From: Ligula intestinalis
Taxonomy: Eukaryota > Platyhelminthes > Cestoda > Diphyllobothriidea > Diphyllobothriidae
Length of the DNA stretch: 64,000 nucleotides
Assembly (NCBI GenBank): GCA_036362985.1
Contig: JAYGXS010000006.1
Span: forward strand, 11,757,765 to 11,821,764
Direction: 5' to 3'
The first letter of the stretch is position 1. Every line of letters begins with the position of its first letter. Under the pieces are notes generated by a model, which worked only from the letters and a program-made list of their open reading frames with translations, was not told where the DNA came from and ran no database searches. Positions 1-11,678 of this stretch are shown here, piece after piece. The position numbers and the translations under genes were made by a program.

Positions 1-1342
1 GGTACAGACCAAAAGGCTTTCCTCGCATTAACTACAACACCACTCGCCCCAGCAATGAAAATGAGGACTTTCAACTATAATAGGGTTGTGGTTGTCTGGC
101 AACCACGCATTGTGTATAATGTGGTTCTAGTGCCTCTCTGTCTCCCTTTTCTGCGACTATCTCTGACGATGCTTTGGAGGGAAATCCCGAAATAACAGGC
201 GTGTAAAAGCCATGTTCCGGTGATTAGAGCTTCTGCCTTTAGTTTATGCTGCATTTAGTCGTACGGTTTGCTGTGCTTAACTTCTAAGTTTGGACTCAGC
301 CATTAAGCGATCATCCATGCAGGATGTTCAAGTTGAGTAAAACAATTTAAACTATCAGTAGATCAGTCGGTATATGGGGTCACCGTCAAGAAAAGGTATT
401 TTTAGGGATGTGAAACACAATAGAAACGCGCAAATTATTCTACTCGCATGTTTTTATTTGTCTGGTGGGTTTGCGCTTCATTTAGCAAATTCTTCACCGC
501 TTGCTTTCGAAGAGGCGACCAGGAAAAACCTTGCAGTTTCATAATACCGAGATTCTTTAAAGAGCTGACAAACGTGTAAGCCGTGATTATTTTTTCTCTG
601 CCTGACAATCGAATAACATGCGCACCGCTCTCGCAAATACCTATTTTTACTGAGCCGTTGACTAGGACGAGGATTGAAGTCGTTCAAGAATTGCAGCAAA
701 GTCAAAACTGATTGGCTACAAAATCACACAATGGAGCTAAAGTTAAATCACCCCGAGAGTATTTGGCAACTGTGAAGATTGCGACGCCATTGCTAGGCTC
801 GACTGCATTGCGTAAGAGAATAAAATACTTCCAGATAGTTTGCTATGCCCGCAGACATTCTTACTCATGGCTCAAAATATCCAAGCATAATCATAAATTC
901 TAAAAACGTTCGCTAATTTACCGTCCCGCTACAACTGTAAGCTTGTTTAAGTTGATTTGCGGAATAAAATGTGGCAGTCTACTCCACACCTTATAAATTT
1001 AGCCGAAAATGGCGGATTAGAAAGTGTCGATAGCGATTATCTTTAAAAGTGTTTTGTTCTTTGTAGCTTACGCAAAGACTGCGACCAATAAAAACGTCTA
1101 GCTTACTATTATGCATTTTTTTGGCAAATCAAAAAATATTTTAAGGCGTATTTTTGTTAAAATTTTGAAAAAATATAAGCCATAAACCTATAAATTATAC
1201 CTGTTTCACAGAACGGAAAATTTTATTTTGTCTTTATAGAAATCAGCTAAATGCAAGCATAATAAACTGCATTGCTCTGGGAAGAGAAGTATGGATTCAG
1301 CTTTGAAAATACATTTTTGCAAACCTGATGTGCCATAATATG
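1..1342. other. no gene recognised; AT-rich flank
   Basis: Open frames are short and composition is ordinary; neither strand gave a recognisable family. The LTR element starts directly after it. Confidence 0.5.
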
Positions 1343-1346
1343 AAGT

Positions 1347-1814
1347 TGTGGGATACAATGTGGTCCGGAGAGATAATAGGCGATCTAACGTATCCCAACA
1401 TATATAAGCTAGTGGAATAGAACAAGGCATGGAAAGCCATAGTGTCAGGGAGAATTTACTAAGGTAGGAACAAGCGTAGTATTCAAGCAATAGGAGAAGT
1501 GACTTCCAGACGAGTGCAGTCCAGAGTCGCATTCCGGCAAGTCGATCACCGGGTCTGGAGGTCTGCAACCGAACAGTGAGTCGTCGGCTCTGGAAGTGAA
1601 TGTGCGTAAACAAATCGTCTGCAGCTCGGGCACTGGTCTAACCTTGAGAAGTGTTTGGCTAGTGAGACTAGACCGCCTTAAGAAAGCCAGACAGGAGTGA
1701 CCTTGAACGGAGGCCTTGACTATGGTGTCTTGTGGACGCGTGGTGGTCATGCCAAACATGACCTAGTCTGCGCGGCGTCCGAGTAAAGCATGACTAAGAA
1801 AGAAGGTCGCTACA
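1347..1814 (-). repeat. LTR, 3' copy in element orientation
   Basis: 468 bp, starting TGTGGG and ending TACA on the plus strand, next to AAGT. It pairs with 2440-2907. Confidence 0.85.
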
Positions 1815-2420
1815 ATACTCCCCCTCCCAGGAGAACGGAGTTCAAAATATGTTAATGGGAGGAAAATGTGGGTATGTTAAGTGTAGAGTACAATTTGGTA
1901 ACGGTCTCAAAAAATCGCACCAAATAGGATCAGTGTAGAAAACTTGAGTATAAATAGTTATATATGTAAGTTGTGGATATATAAGTGAATAAAAAGGGTT
2001 TACCACATGATGAAAGGATGTTCATCAACCACGTAATGTCAACAATATATGCCAGTGAATCCGCAGGTTGATAGGAGGAGAGTATAGCTCGTCAACGAAA
2101 GCCAGTAAGTGGGTGCTTTGTTGGGAGAAAAGAATGTCCTTGAATAATCCCGTCACCCTTACCAGGGAGTCGGCAAGTAGGTATGACGGAAGGACATCCT
2201 GTCAACATATTCCAGGGAGTCGGAACGATGGTGGGTGTGAGGGAGTGTTGGAATTGTTAGCAGGTAAACTGAGTTGAAGGCGCGATGAAGATAATCGTAT
2301 CACCATTGCGATAGAGTGTTGAGAACGTCGTTATCGAAAGTGTAGATTTAAGTAGACTGAAATGAACATCGGAGTCGTTTTTGTAGGTTGGAGAAACGTC
2401 AGAGTCGCGTGTTGAAAATA

Positions 2421-2436
2421 GAAGCGTCGGGGTCAA
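2421..2436 (-). promoter_or_regulatory. primer-binding site matching tRNA-Trp
   Basis: The plus strand CGTCGGGGTCA equals the 3' arm of eukaryotic tRNA-Trp before CCA; here CCA is read as ACA, so the terminal match is imperfect. It lies four bases inside the 5' LTR, the expected position. Confidence 0.6.
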
Positions 2437-2439
2437 CAA

Positions 2440-2907
2440 TGTGGGATACGATGTGATCTGGCCAGATAATAGGCGATCTAACGTATCCCAACATATATAA
2501 GCTAGTGGAATAGAACAAGGCATGGAAAGCCATAGTGTCAGGGAGAATTTACTAAGGTAGGAACAAGCGTAGTATTCAAGCAATAGGAGAAGTGGCTTCC
2601 AGACGAGTGCAGTCCAGAGTCGCATTCCAGCAAGTCGATCACCGGGTCTGGAGGTCTGCAACCGAACAGTGAGTCGTCGGCTCTGGAAGTGAATGAGCGT
2701 AAACAAATCGTCCGCATCTCAAGAACTGGTCTAACCTTGAGAAGTGGTTGGCTAGTGTGACTAGACCGCCTTAAGAAAGCCAGACAGGAGTGACCTTGAA
2801 CGGAGGCCTTGACTATGGTGTCTTGCGGACGCATGGTGGTCACGCCAGACATGACCTAGTCCGCGCAGCGTCCGAGGAAAGTCTGACTAAGAAAGGGGGT
2901 CGCTACA
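2440..2907 (-). repeat. LTR, 5' copy in element orientation
   Basis: 468 bp partner of the LTR at 1347, followed by the AAGT duplication. The primer-binding site lies just inside it. Confidence 0.85.
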
Positions 2908-2911
2908 AAGT

Positions 2912-4226
2912 AATAACTTATTGACGTTCTGCTTTGCATTACCACACCGAACGTAAGGATCATACACAAGCATACATGTGAATGTCCGCGCTATTCCATC
3001 AATTTTTTTCTCTCACACTGTTTACGAAATATGTTCGATAATTTTGTATCTACAATTCAGTATGCAGGGATACGGAAACACAACGATCTCGAACAACAGC
3101 ATTAATTACAAAGAAATGTCAAGATATTAAATGCCTGTTAGCGTATGCAAGATAATATGTTTAAGAATGCAGTTACGAAAATCCCTTTTGTGTCCATTAA
3201 GATATGGCCGGCATGTCCACGGGTGAGCTTACGAAACATCTTACTCCTTTGACGTCCAAATCGGCGCAGCCTAAGGAACACCCTAAGGACCCTTCTGTTA
3301 TACCGTTTTCGTATTCATGTATAGTGTCTGAGTGTGAGAGAGGTGACGTTTGCTTTTATCTGTTGTGGAGCGAGCTAAGACGGTGTGCTATTGGTGGGTT
3401 GCGTGGCCCATGAGCGTGCCGTCTGTGCAGGCCCCTACTGTGTTGGCTTGGGGGAAGCATGTTCAAGCAGCCCTTAAGCAATCGCTACTAGTTGGGCACG
3501 TGTGTGTGCGCACATGAGTGCACTGGTTGCTGTCCGCCACAGCGCCCCACCAGACACTGAACGAAGTAATATGGCGAACTTTAACGAACAATAAAATAAA
3601 GGAAATGAGGCAGGGCGCTTGCAGGTAAGAGAGCGTTAGTCATGTGTGACACTAACTGTTCGCGCTGGAAGCCAGGGTGAAAGTTTCGATCTGTGCGGAG
3701 GAGCGGTTGTGGCAGCAGCCGAGGGATGTGCTGGCGTGATTTTGACAACATCTACCAACGAGTCAGCCCGTTGGTACGAGGATGGAGTGCGCCCGTGGCC
3801 TCGACAACGTGTGCCAATGATTCAGCAAGTTGGCAAGAGGAATAGACAAAAATGCCCCAGTGAAAGCTGAGTCGGACGAAGGCGTCAGTGAAAGAAAGCT
3901 TACTGGTGTTCAGACACAAATTGGGATAGTGTAGCGCCGAAAATGCGAAAATGCACTAATGTCTGTGTGTTATCACGCCGAGGCCATGAAGATAACTCAT
4001 GGAAGATTGTGTCTGCATGCTCACGAGTCGGAAACAGTTGCCTGTAAAGTTGCATAACCCCGAAAAGGCGGACATTAAACACGAAAGCGGGGTGGACCAT
4101 ATTGTTGGCTGTTCACCGCAGACTCAACTAGTGGCATAATTTGAGAAGGTTAATGCGATACTTCAGGATTTTGTCTGTTCTCTTGTACAGATTTTTTCTG
4201 GTACCTGCACTGGTAAAACATTAATA
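2912..4226. other. no gene recognised
   Basis: Moderately GC-rich in 3200-3900 with short unrelated frames. No repeat partner was found elsewhere in the window. Confidence 0.4.
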
Positions 4227-4231
4227 TTACG

Positions 4232-4273
<42 letters not shown>

Positions 4274-4274
4274 G
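4227..4274. repeat. (ACT)n trinucleotide microsatellite
   Basis: About fifteen uninterrupted ACT units. Open frames across it read poly-Val or poly-Ser and are artefacts. Confidence 0.95.
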
Positions 4275-7200
4275 CATGCCCGACTGCAGCTTGTGAACCG
4301 TCCGCGGGTAGCCATTTTCTTTGAGCACCCATCGAACGTATCGTTTTTCAGCAGATTTCTCTTCCATTTCACAGCATTGCCTCTCAATACTGCCTCATGT
4401 CTGATTGGGGTTTGTGAAAAGGCCACTGTTATCCCGCACTGGCTGCTGGATGTCAGTCCCCAATATCAATTTGCGGCTTCGGTCTGCACCTCTAGCTTCT
4501 CAAGTTAACGCATCTACTCAGATTTAGAAACAAATTTCCCGAAGGAAAATTCTTCAGGGGATGCTGTAGGGCTCGCCGATGAGATAGACTCCTCGTAACT
4601 ATGTCATGCAAAGGCTACATTTCGGCGAAACCAATATCTATTATTTAAACCAGTATCTGTGGTGTTAGTATGGCCCTAATGTACGTAGGCTATACTGCTG
4701 ACTGCTTTATGGTAAACTGCGGATAATGTATGGCTATCTGGCAGAATACATTCAGATGGTGTATCATCTTAGCCAAATACTGTTCGGAGTGCATAACACG
4801 TATATCCGTATGTTTTCTTTTTTACATAATACTTGCTAGAGGTAATATTATATCCCCTTACATGACTTTTACTATCTGTAAAATTGGTCATGCCTTCAGC
4901 TGTGGGTAACATATCAAGTGGACCTAAATGTTGCTTGACCGTAGACAAGCAACCGCTCTGTTACGGAAAACAGGGTTGCGTATTTAAGGATAGATCTGAC
5001 CGAGAATATATCAGAAGGCAGCACTTTTAAAATAATGCGGCCAAACCTGTGTCAGACCGTGGCCAGCACGACTACCGCTGAATAACCCTGAATTCGGCGG
5101 CCAAGCCTGGCGTGCTCGCGCTTCTAATCAGTCCGCTGCATGGCCGCCGCGTTGTCAGCATGTACACCTCACGTCCCGATCTGTTTGCTGCCGGGTGAGT
5201 TTTGACCTCAGCCTCGCGAGAGGTTTAAGCCAATCAATGCGCAGCATTTCCAGATGGGCTGCATGTGACAAAGAAACGGCGCCGGGGTCCTGTTATTCCG
5301 ACATTAAGGCCTTCCACCGTACGTCCCACATCAGGGTGTCGTAGGCACGGAGCCATGCGTTGGATTATAGTGATAGTAGACTTGCATCACATCTACCTCA
5401 TTCCCAACCCTCTCACCCACTTCAGCTCAAAATCAAAACAGCCAAGAATACCGGATGCGGGATCGGACGCGAGACCGTCCATCCAGTACCTGCCAACACA
5501 CCTGACTTATCTCCTAGCTATGTGGGATTGCTATAAGGGCCACATTAAGAAGTAACCCTTAGAGCCTGAATTTTTGTCCACAAATTGGCCAGTCTACACA
5601 ATAAAGCTCACACTGGACTGCCCGTGCTTTCCGTGTTATCAGTTGGCAACACTCCAAGCTGTGGCTTTTAGTGCATCATGCTAGCTTCAAGCTCGTCTGA
5701 TTTTGTTATATTGGGGAACAAAGTGTGTTAAGTGGTCGACAGGCGATTAAAAGATGCCGTTGCCATCTGGCTCCCAGTCCACGTATCGGCCACTCTACAC
5801 AACACATACTAGGCTGATGCCGTTTCTTGTTAATGCGTCAGCTGGCTGTCTCCTTAGTCAGTGACAGTCTCAGATGCGCATCACACCTGCAGCAGAAACT
5901 GCATGCAGAAGGAGCTGAAGAGCAGTCCTATCCACTGAGCTCATATGATTACTTAGATGCTTAAGGCCGAATGGGCTAACTAAACTGACACAAGTTTTCA
6001 CATAGGTTCACGTCAGCGCTAAGGCTGAGCCCTGCACTGACGTGGTAAAGACTCTTCTCTATCTATAGCTTTTACTGATTACTTATTCTGTTCTTAGTTG
6101 CTAATATGATGTTTAAGGGCGTCTTTGTAGTGACTAGCACCACAGGAATTGCACTTGTGAACGCCTGACATGACGAACTCAAGCCAAAGTGCACTTTGAA
6201 AACTCTTGCTGATTGGGTTTTCTAGAAAAGCCAATCACGGGCTGACGAACACAAGTTCTCCAATGACGACTGCCGAGCAGACATCACTTCAGACGCCGTC
6301 CACTACCTTGCGGTTGTGCGGTCGTCTGATAGCATACTTCCTGCTGCCTAATCTGCCATGTTTTTCTCTACAGAATATACTCTTCCTCCCACTTTGGACT
6401 TTCCATGATTTTTCTCCTCTCGTAAGGAACCGAGCCTGTAAAATCGCAGTCATCAGGGTTAACCCTTTTAACCTTAACACCACGCGATAACTGGTGATCC
6501 CGAACACTCACAGCTCATCGACCACTGGCTATGGTTCCTCCCCTTCCCGTAGAGCAGTTCTTTCTGTGACTACTAATACCCAAACACTGCCAACGATCTC
6601 CGTTTTCTCAGCGAACGCTGACATGGTATCATCTTTGCCATTAACTACAGCCGGTCATAGGTAGTCTCGTCTTGGTTAACTTCCTCTTCCTGCAATCAAC
6701 AGTCGGTTGCGTTCGTCATATTGTTTGGCGACGTAGACTCAGGTCAGCACGTAATAAGTATTTCGGGCGGTGTCGTTGATACAACGTCTTTTCGCCATTG
6801 CACGTTGACTATCACCTTTTTCATGCTAGGAATAGATGTTACGCGAAGAGCGTGGGATGGTCACAGAATGGATTATCTATCCATGTGCCACTGGGTGGTG
6901 GGAGAATCTGCCAACATCATCTGACTTCCCCTATGCGCATCAGCCGCTGAACACACCCTGGGCTGGTGGTAGGGTAAAAAAAAGCCAGCTGGAGGTGAAC
7001 ATCAGAAGATCGATAACATTTTCAGTAGAGGTTCTCTTGGGGACGCTAAAGGCATTTAATGGAAGTGCTCATAAACCGGATGCGCATAAAACTAGTAACT
7101 TTCATGCCAAAGTTTGACTTGATACTTTAGCATATATTTGGTCGCATTATTTTGATTGATTAACTGGATTTAATTCTGCGGAAAATCACAATTTCATTGA

Positions 7201-9218
7201 AGATTATTACGAGAAATTGCCCTTAATTTTGGCGAACTTGATACTAGTCTCGTATCCAAGGAATTGTATATGTTATTACGCATGACAGAACCAAACTTTT
7301 TTTTAGTGTGCATTATAATATTGGAAACTCCAAAACAAGTAAAAATGATATAAAAGATACCCCCTCCACAACTGGAAATGTTGTTCGACCTTCTTCAGAT
7401 GGAAGTGAGTTCCGGATTAAGCAATCGCATGCATTTTTGGAAACTAGGAAAGCCCAGTTTTAGACATTTGTTTGCTAATCTCCGAGGTTTTGTGTCTTAA
7501 AATGCAGTAATAGATTTGAACACCAAAATGCGTCTTACCGTACTGATAAATATGAGCGAATAAACTATGTGTCCATATATGTTACCGTGAAGGTAATCTG
7601 AAATAGGCCTTATTAAATGTAAGTCATGTAAAGATGTGTTTTTTTAAACTAAACGTTCCGCTTTTGCTCTATTTAGAAATGAACCAGCGAAAACAATAAA
7701 TTTTTTCAAAAATATCCATATATAAGGCCAGTTTTTGAATTCTTTAGGCTATAACAGATCCTGGAAATAATAATCTATAGCAAAAAATAAGGCATTATAG
7801 AGAGAAAACTAAGTTCTTTCTTCTGCAGTCAAACTGAATCGTTCAGCTTCCGGTAAATTAAAAAAAAATGTCTAAAGACTTCGGCAACTAAATATCCAAT
7901 TAAAATATATCATTAAAGAGGTAACCTATTTTAGAAAGATTTTTTATTTACCTTAGGAATAGCAATATTCGAGTTATATTGTGGACATTCTGTATGCTGG
8001 ACAATGTGGTTAGCCGTTCTGAGGCATTTCCAAATACGATCTACATGACCATTTTAATAAGAACTAATATCCAAAAAACTCGTTCTTTAGGTAAATGCTT
8101 TTTATGTTTATCTTATTTAGAATGTTTTATGTAAACGCCGAACAAAAGAACAATTTATAGATGATCAGGTTAAGACACTGAAAACGCAGGAAATTATTCC
8201 ACAATTTCAAGGACGATATTAAATTGCTATCCATCCGTACGCATTTTAATTGACTAAAGAAAGTGTCTTTTTACATAAAGAAATTGGTTACGTAAAGTTT
8301 TCAGAGTAACAAAGGCTTACAAGTATTGTTCTAATTTATGCCTACTTTTTACGTCTCTGGAACTTGGGGATTGTCTGGAAAATTTTATTTTTCTTAAATA
8401 GCACATATAACTTCTTATACTCCTTGTAAGTTTTAAATGTGCCTAATACTGTTCATGATTATTTTTAATTTTCGTGAATGCGTTCACACCAGTATGTGTG
8501 AAATGGTCAGACTTTTACAAATTTAGGAAAGTTGCAAGATTTTGAGCGCATATTGTTATTGCTAAAAACCTTAACATGAATATTGCAGCCCACTCCTTAA
8601 TACCACGCACACACACACAAAAAACCCGAAGTGAATGCCAATTACATTTTCTCTTATGAGGCTCCTCCTCGCCCTTAGCAATGTCTATCTTTATCAGTTT
8701 TCCATGAATTCTGACTTGGGCACCCTTATATTCTCGACTTTGCCATCATTCGACGAACCAACGCCTATCTCGTATGCATACGATTTGGCAGATTTCTACA
8801 AAAGCAGCATAAATTATTTCAAGATTTTAATAATGCCAGCTTAAAAGCCAAATAACGTGAAATAATGTGATTAGACACGTTTTATGATTAAAGAGTTGAA
8901 AAAATATCTGCGCAAACATATGCTATTGTTATTGCACTGTGAATAAACAGATACGGGCTTGCACCTTATTGGATTTGACGTGAGCAAAGCCGTTTTTGAA
9001 AGACACTGTATGCGGAAAAAAACTGGTTTTCAGACAGGTCTTTTCACGTTCCTTTCACAGCCAGACAACGAGGCAAAATAAACTCAAAATGAGGTGCCAA
9101 AAGCAAGTGCATACCTTCAGCCGAAATGTCACTGTTATTCTATAAGTACACGATCAAATATGAAAACGAATGGCAGGCTAAAAGAATGCAAAAGTAAAAT
9201 GTTATTCACAAGCGTGAT
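4275..9218. other. non-coding, largely AT-rich; no gene recognised
   Basis: From 7100 to 9050 it is strongly AT-rich with stops in every frame. 5640-5695 resembles 50336-50395 (both have cagttggcaac and tggcttttag at similar spacing), so a small dispersed repeat lies there. A short CA run occurs near 8608-8620. Confidence 0.5.
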
Positions 9219-9419
9219 CATCGGGTGTGATGACCGCTCGGTCATCTGGCTCTCCGGTGTTCGCGTAAGACGACGTGGCGGCATGTGCGTCCCCCAAGTG
9301 GTGACATGCTTTGGCCAAACTTAGTCTCGACACCGAATATGCTTTTGGGAAATCATTGCAATTTTCCATAGATTTGACGCCCGCGAATCCTGACTCAAGG
9401 AATTATCGCCTCAGCCGAC

Positions 9420-9610
9420 TGTCAGGTCTTGCAAGAATTTCGGCCTCATTTAATTTGAATGTGTGACCGAGTCTCGTCGAATGAGCCGCAACTTGTGAAT
9501 TGGTATCATTTTGCCACACTGCTAACGCGTGTTCGGAAATTCGCGTTTTGAGAAGTCTGCAGTTTCACCGACATGTCTTTTACAACTGCACCAGATCCTG
9601 TAGACGATTC
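9420..9610 (-). pseudogene. PLE GIY-YIG endonuclease remnant (left arm)
   Basis: The minus-strand nucleotide sequence matches the right-arm endonuclease (shared aaaacgcgaatt, cggtcacacattcaaatt). It reads in pieces in different frames. Confidence 0.6.
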
Positions 9611-9944
9611 CAGGTAGATGGCTGCACGCTCTATAAGCGTGTCGAGGCACACTACTGCGAAAACGAGGTCAAAATTTTCGAAGTACATTAACTTTGAGTG
9701 GTGTTCAGGGACAATGGCTACCATGTTTGGGCAAACAAGATGGCCTACAACATCGCACCGAACCCAAACTTTGGGGAGCGATCCCGTACGTTTAAAACCT
9801 CTCGGAGGCCATCAACCGCCTTTTTGCACCACTTTGACTAAAAGTCACACACAGGCCGGAGGCAACCGTAAGGCGTCAGATAATGAAACCGAAAAACTCA
9901 CTGTCACGGCAAGAAACACCTCCAGTCGTCTGTGGGATCTGGTT

Positions 9945-10130
9945 CAGTTGTAAACAGTGTGTCGGAGAAACGGCAGACTTCTCAAAACGCGAATTGCCGA
10001 ACACGCGGCAACAGTGCGGCAAAATGATGCCAATTCTCACGTTGCGGCTCAGTCTAGGAGGCCCGGTCACACATTCAAATTTGTTTAGACCAAAATTCTC
10101 CGAAGGGGTGACCATCGGGTGATCCGATAA
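9945..10130 (+). pseudogene. PLE GIY-YIG endonuclease remnant (right arm)
   Basis: In one frame it reads LLKTRIAEHAATVRQNDAN followed by PGHTFKF, the conserved R and H-containing core of PLE endonucleases, then KILRRGDHRVIR with stops before and after. The family tail (a segment like ESWFSGPQSIN) is degraded. Confidence 0.65.
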
Positions 10131-10488
10131 TTAATTGAGTCATAGTTCGCCGATGCCAAATCTATGAACAGTTGCAACAATTTCCCAAAAAGCATATGCG
10201 ATGTTGGAATTCAATTTGGCAAATACATGTCACCACTTGGGAGACGCACGGGCCGCCGCGTCGTCTTACGCCAACATCGAAGAGCCAGATAGCCGAGCAA
10301 TCATCCCACTCGTGTCTATTACCCGTGGTAAAAATCCAGCATGTCAGAGCACGCATGCCGGCCAATAAACTCTCAACACACAAGAAGGCAGTTACCCTTA
10401 ATTGCCGTTATATGTTTGCATGTTTGCCAAAATGACTGGATCCTTTCAATACTTCAACTTACTGTACATCCGCTACCCGTAGTGAGTC

Positions 10489-10545
10489 CTTATTTTGTCT
10501 CTGACGATGAATCCGCGACAGATTTTGAAACCTCAGGCGAATAAG
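10489..10545 (+). ncRNA. hammerhead ribozyme, type I, PLE-associated
   Basis: Core CTGACGA at 10501-10507 and GAAA at 10527-10530. Stem II is GAATC/GATTT with loop CGCGACA. Stem I pairs CTTATT (10489-10494) with AATAAG (10540-10545) plus CT/AG next to the core. Helix III is minimal (CCTC after GAAA), as known for PLE hammerheads, with cleavage expected after C10534. A decayed relative lies at 52823-52882. Confidence 0.7.
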
Positions 10546-11112
10546 TGTGTTGTCCCAACTATCGAATCATATTCTTCTCAATAACTTCTCAGGACTCACA
10601 TGTTTACTTGTAGTGGTAAAGTTTAATTTAAATTAGTTGTCATTGTAGGCAACATACTTCTTTCCTCTCTATGTGGAGTGAGACTACTTGCACATAAAAC
10701 ATTGACCATAGATACCGGGCAATTGCGCACGACTGCTTGCTTCAACCATTAATTCTGGGTTTCTTTTGGCGAGTCTCCCAGGAAGGAAGGTGTGCAAATT
10801 AGACGTATCATGTGACCTCGGCGGTCTTTAAATCCACTGTAGCAATCGACAAAATGCATTTTATCCAACGCTCTTACCACCCTCGATAAGAACCTGAGCC
10901 TATTAATTAATAAACCGTGTATCCTAGATATGAAAGCCCGTCTGGGCAGTCAGCTTACTGTATCAGTATTATTTTATTCTTAAGGTTAAGCTGCACTGGA
11001 CAGGTATTTTGTTCCAAGCCTGACAAATCTAACCGCACTTGGTAGGACCACGTTGCTTAAGTGGGTGGTGCATTGGCTGCTTTTATATCGAGTCGCAGCG
11101 CCATCACTATGT
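10546..11112. other. no gene recognised
   Basis: Short frames only. The beginning (catattcttctc after the ribozyme) is shared with the tract after 52882, so the PLE 3' flank extends some tens of bases past the ribozyme. Confidence 0.4.
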
Positions 11113-11678
11113 TCGCAAAGGTTCAAACAGTGCACCTCATATACCCCTATTTTCAGCATTTTATCCTACGGAAACGGTGGTTTTAGGGTTTTCGGGGGTG
11201 AGAATATAGCAGCGGCAGGGATGGAAATTCGTAGGAGTAAGTGTATAGTGAATAAAGGTAGTCACATTTGTTTCCCGCGACTGCTGGACGTAAGTTGTTC
11301 CGCATGTAAATTGGAGGCGTGCGCGGGGTTTCGCGCTGCGGACTTCACTAATCAATTGCAGAATCGTATGTTTGACAGCAATTAGATTGACGTAGATGAC
11401 CTTCATTTCCATTTCTTTGGAAATTCGACAAACCTGCATTTTGATAATCGGGTTTTTCCGCAATACCTTGAACAATAATGCAGATAAGAAAAACCTTCAG
11501 ATATAAATCAGCACTGTTTCTCAATGCAGCAATATGAAATGCATACGGCAATTATTAAAGTATATTCCACTACCTATCATAATTCTCCATCCATTAAACC
11601 CTCTTACCACGTTTTCATAGGACACAGCGCTGAAACTAGGGGCATATGAGGTACACTCCTTAAACTACTGTTGTCAAC
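11113..11678. mobile_element. terminal-inverted-repeat element, copy 1
   Basis: The ends are inverted: GTGCACCTCATATACCCC at 11130 against GTGTACCTCATATGCCCC read backwards from 11655, similarity continuing for about 50 bp. The interior matches 27990-28380 in the same orientation. No transposase frame is present; the size (about 550 bp) suggests a MITE-like non-autonomous DNA transposon. Target duplications could not be defined. Confidence 0.7.

Larger units (their letters stand above)
1347..2907 (-). mobile_element. complete non-autonomous LTR retrotransposon (CsRn1-like signals)
   Basis: Two 468-bp direct repeats (1347-1814, 2440-2907) begin TGTGGGATAC and end CGCTACA, aligned without gaps, about 26 mismatches by my count. 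The element is flanked by a 4-bp duplication AAGT (1343-1346 and 2908-2911). Read on the minus strand, the 625-bp interior starts with a site matching the 3' end of tRNA-Trp (plus strand GCGTCGGGGTCA at about 2424-2435) and ends with a purine tract, GGGAGGGGGAG, next to the 3' LTR. CsRn1-type Ty3/gypsy elements of flatworms are known to use tRNA-Trp primers and have LTRs of similar size. There is no gag or pol frame inside, so it must have moved using enzymes from another element. Confidence 0.85.
9219..10545. mobile_element. two Penelope-like element 3' ends, head-to-head
   Basis: The left arm (about 9219-9650) and right arm (about 9905-10330) are imperfect reverse complements with a 250-bp spacer. 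Each arm encodes a decayed GIY-YIG endonuclease end running outward, then a PLE-type C-terminal tail. The right unit continues to a hammerhead ribozyme at 10489-10545; the left one does not. PLEs are known for partial, tandem or inverted copies. Stops and frameshifts in both arms show that neither is functional. Confidence 0.7.

Noticed and set aside
1206..2852. Two pairs of similar minus-strand frames (135/149 and 104 codons).
   Set aside because: The similarity is explained by the two LTRs; LTRs of this family are not known to code for protein and the frames differ after the LTR ends.
4150..4426. Minus-strand frames with long Val or Ser runs.
   Set aside because: They are translations of the (ACT)n microsatellite.
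8635..8844. Small open frame with hydrophobic start.
   Set aside because: AT-rich surroundings with no homologous segment in the window and no family recognised.
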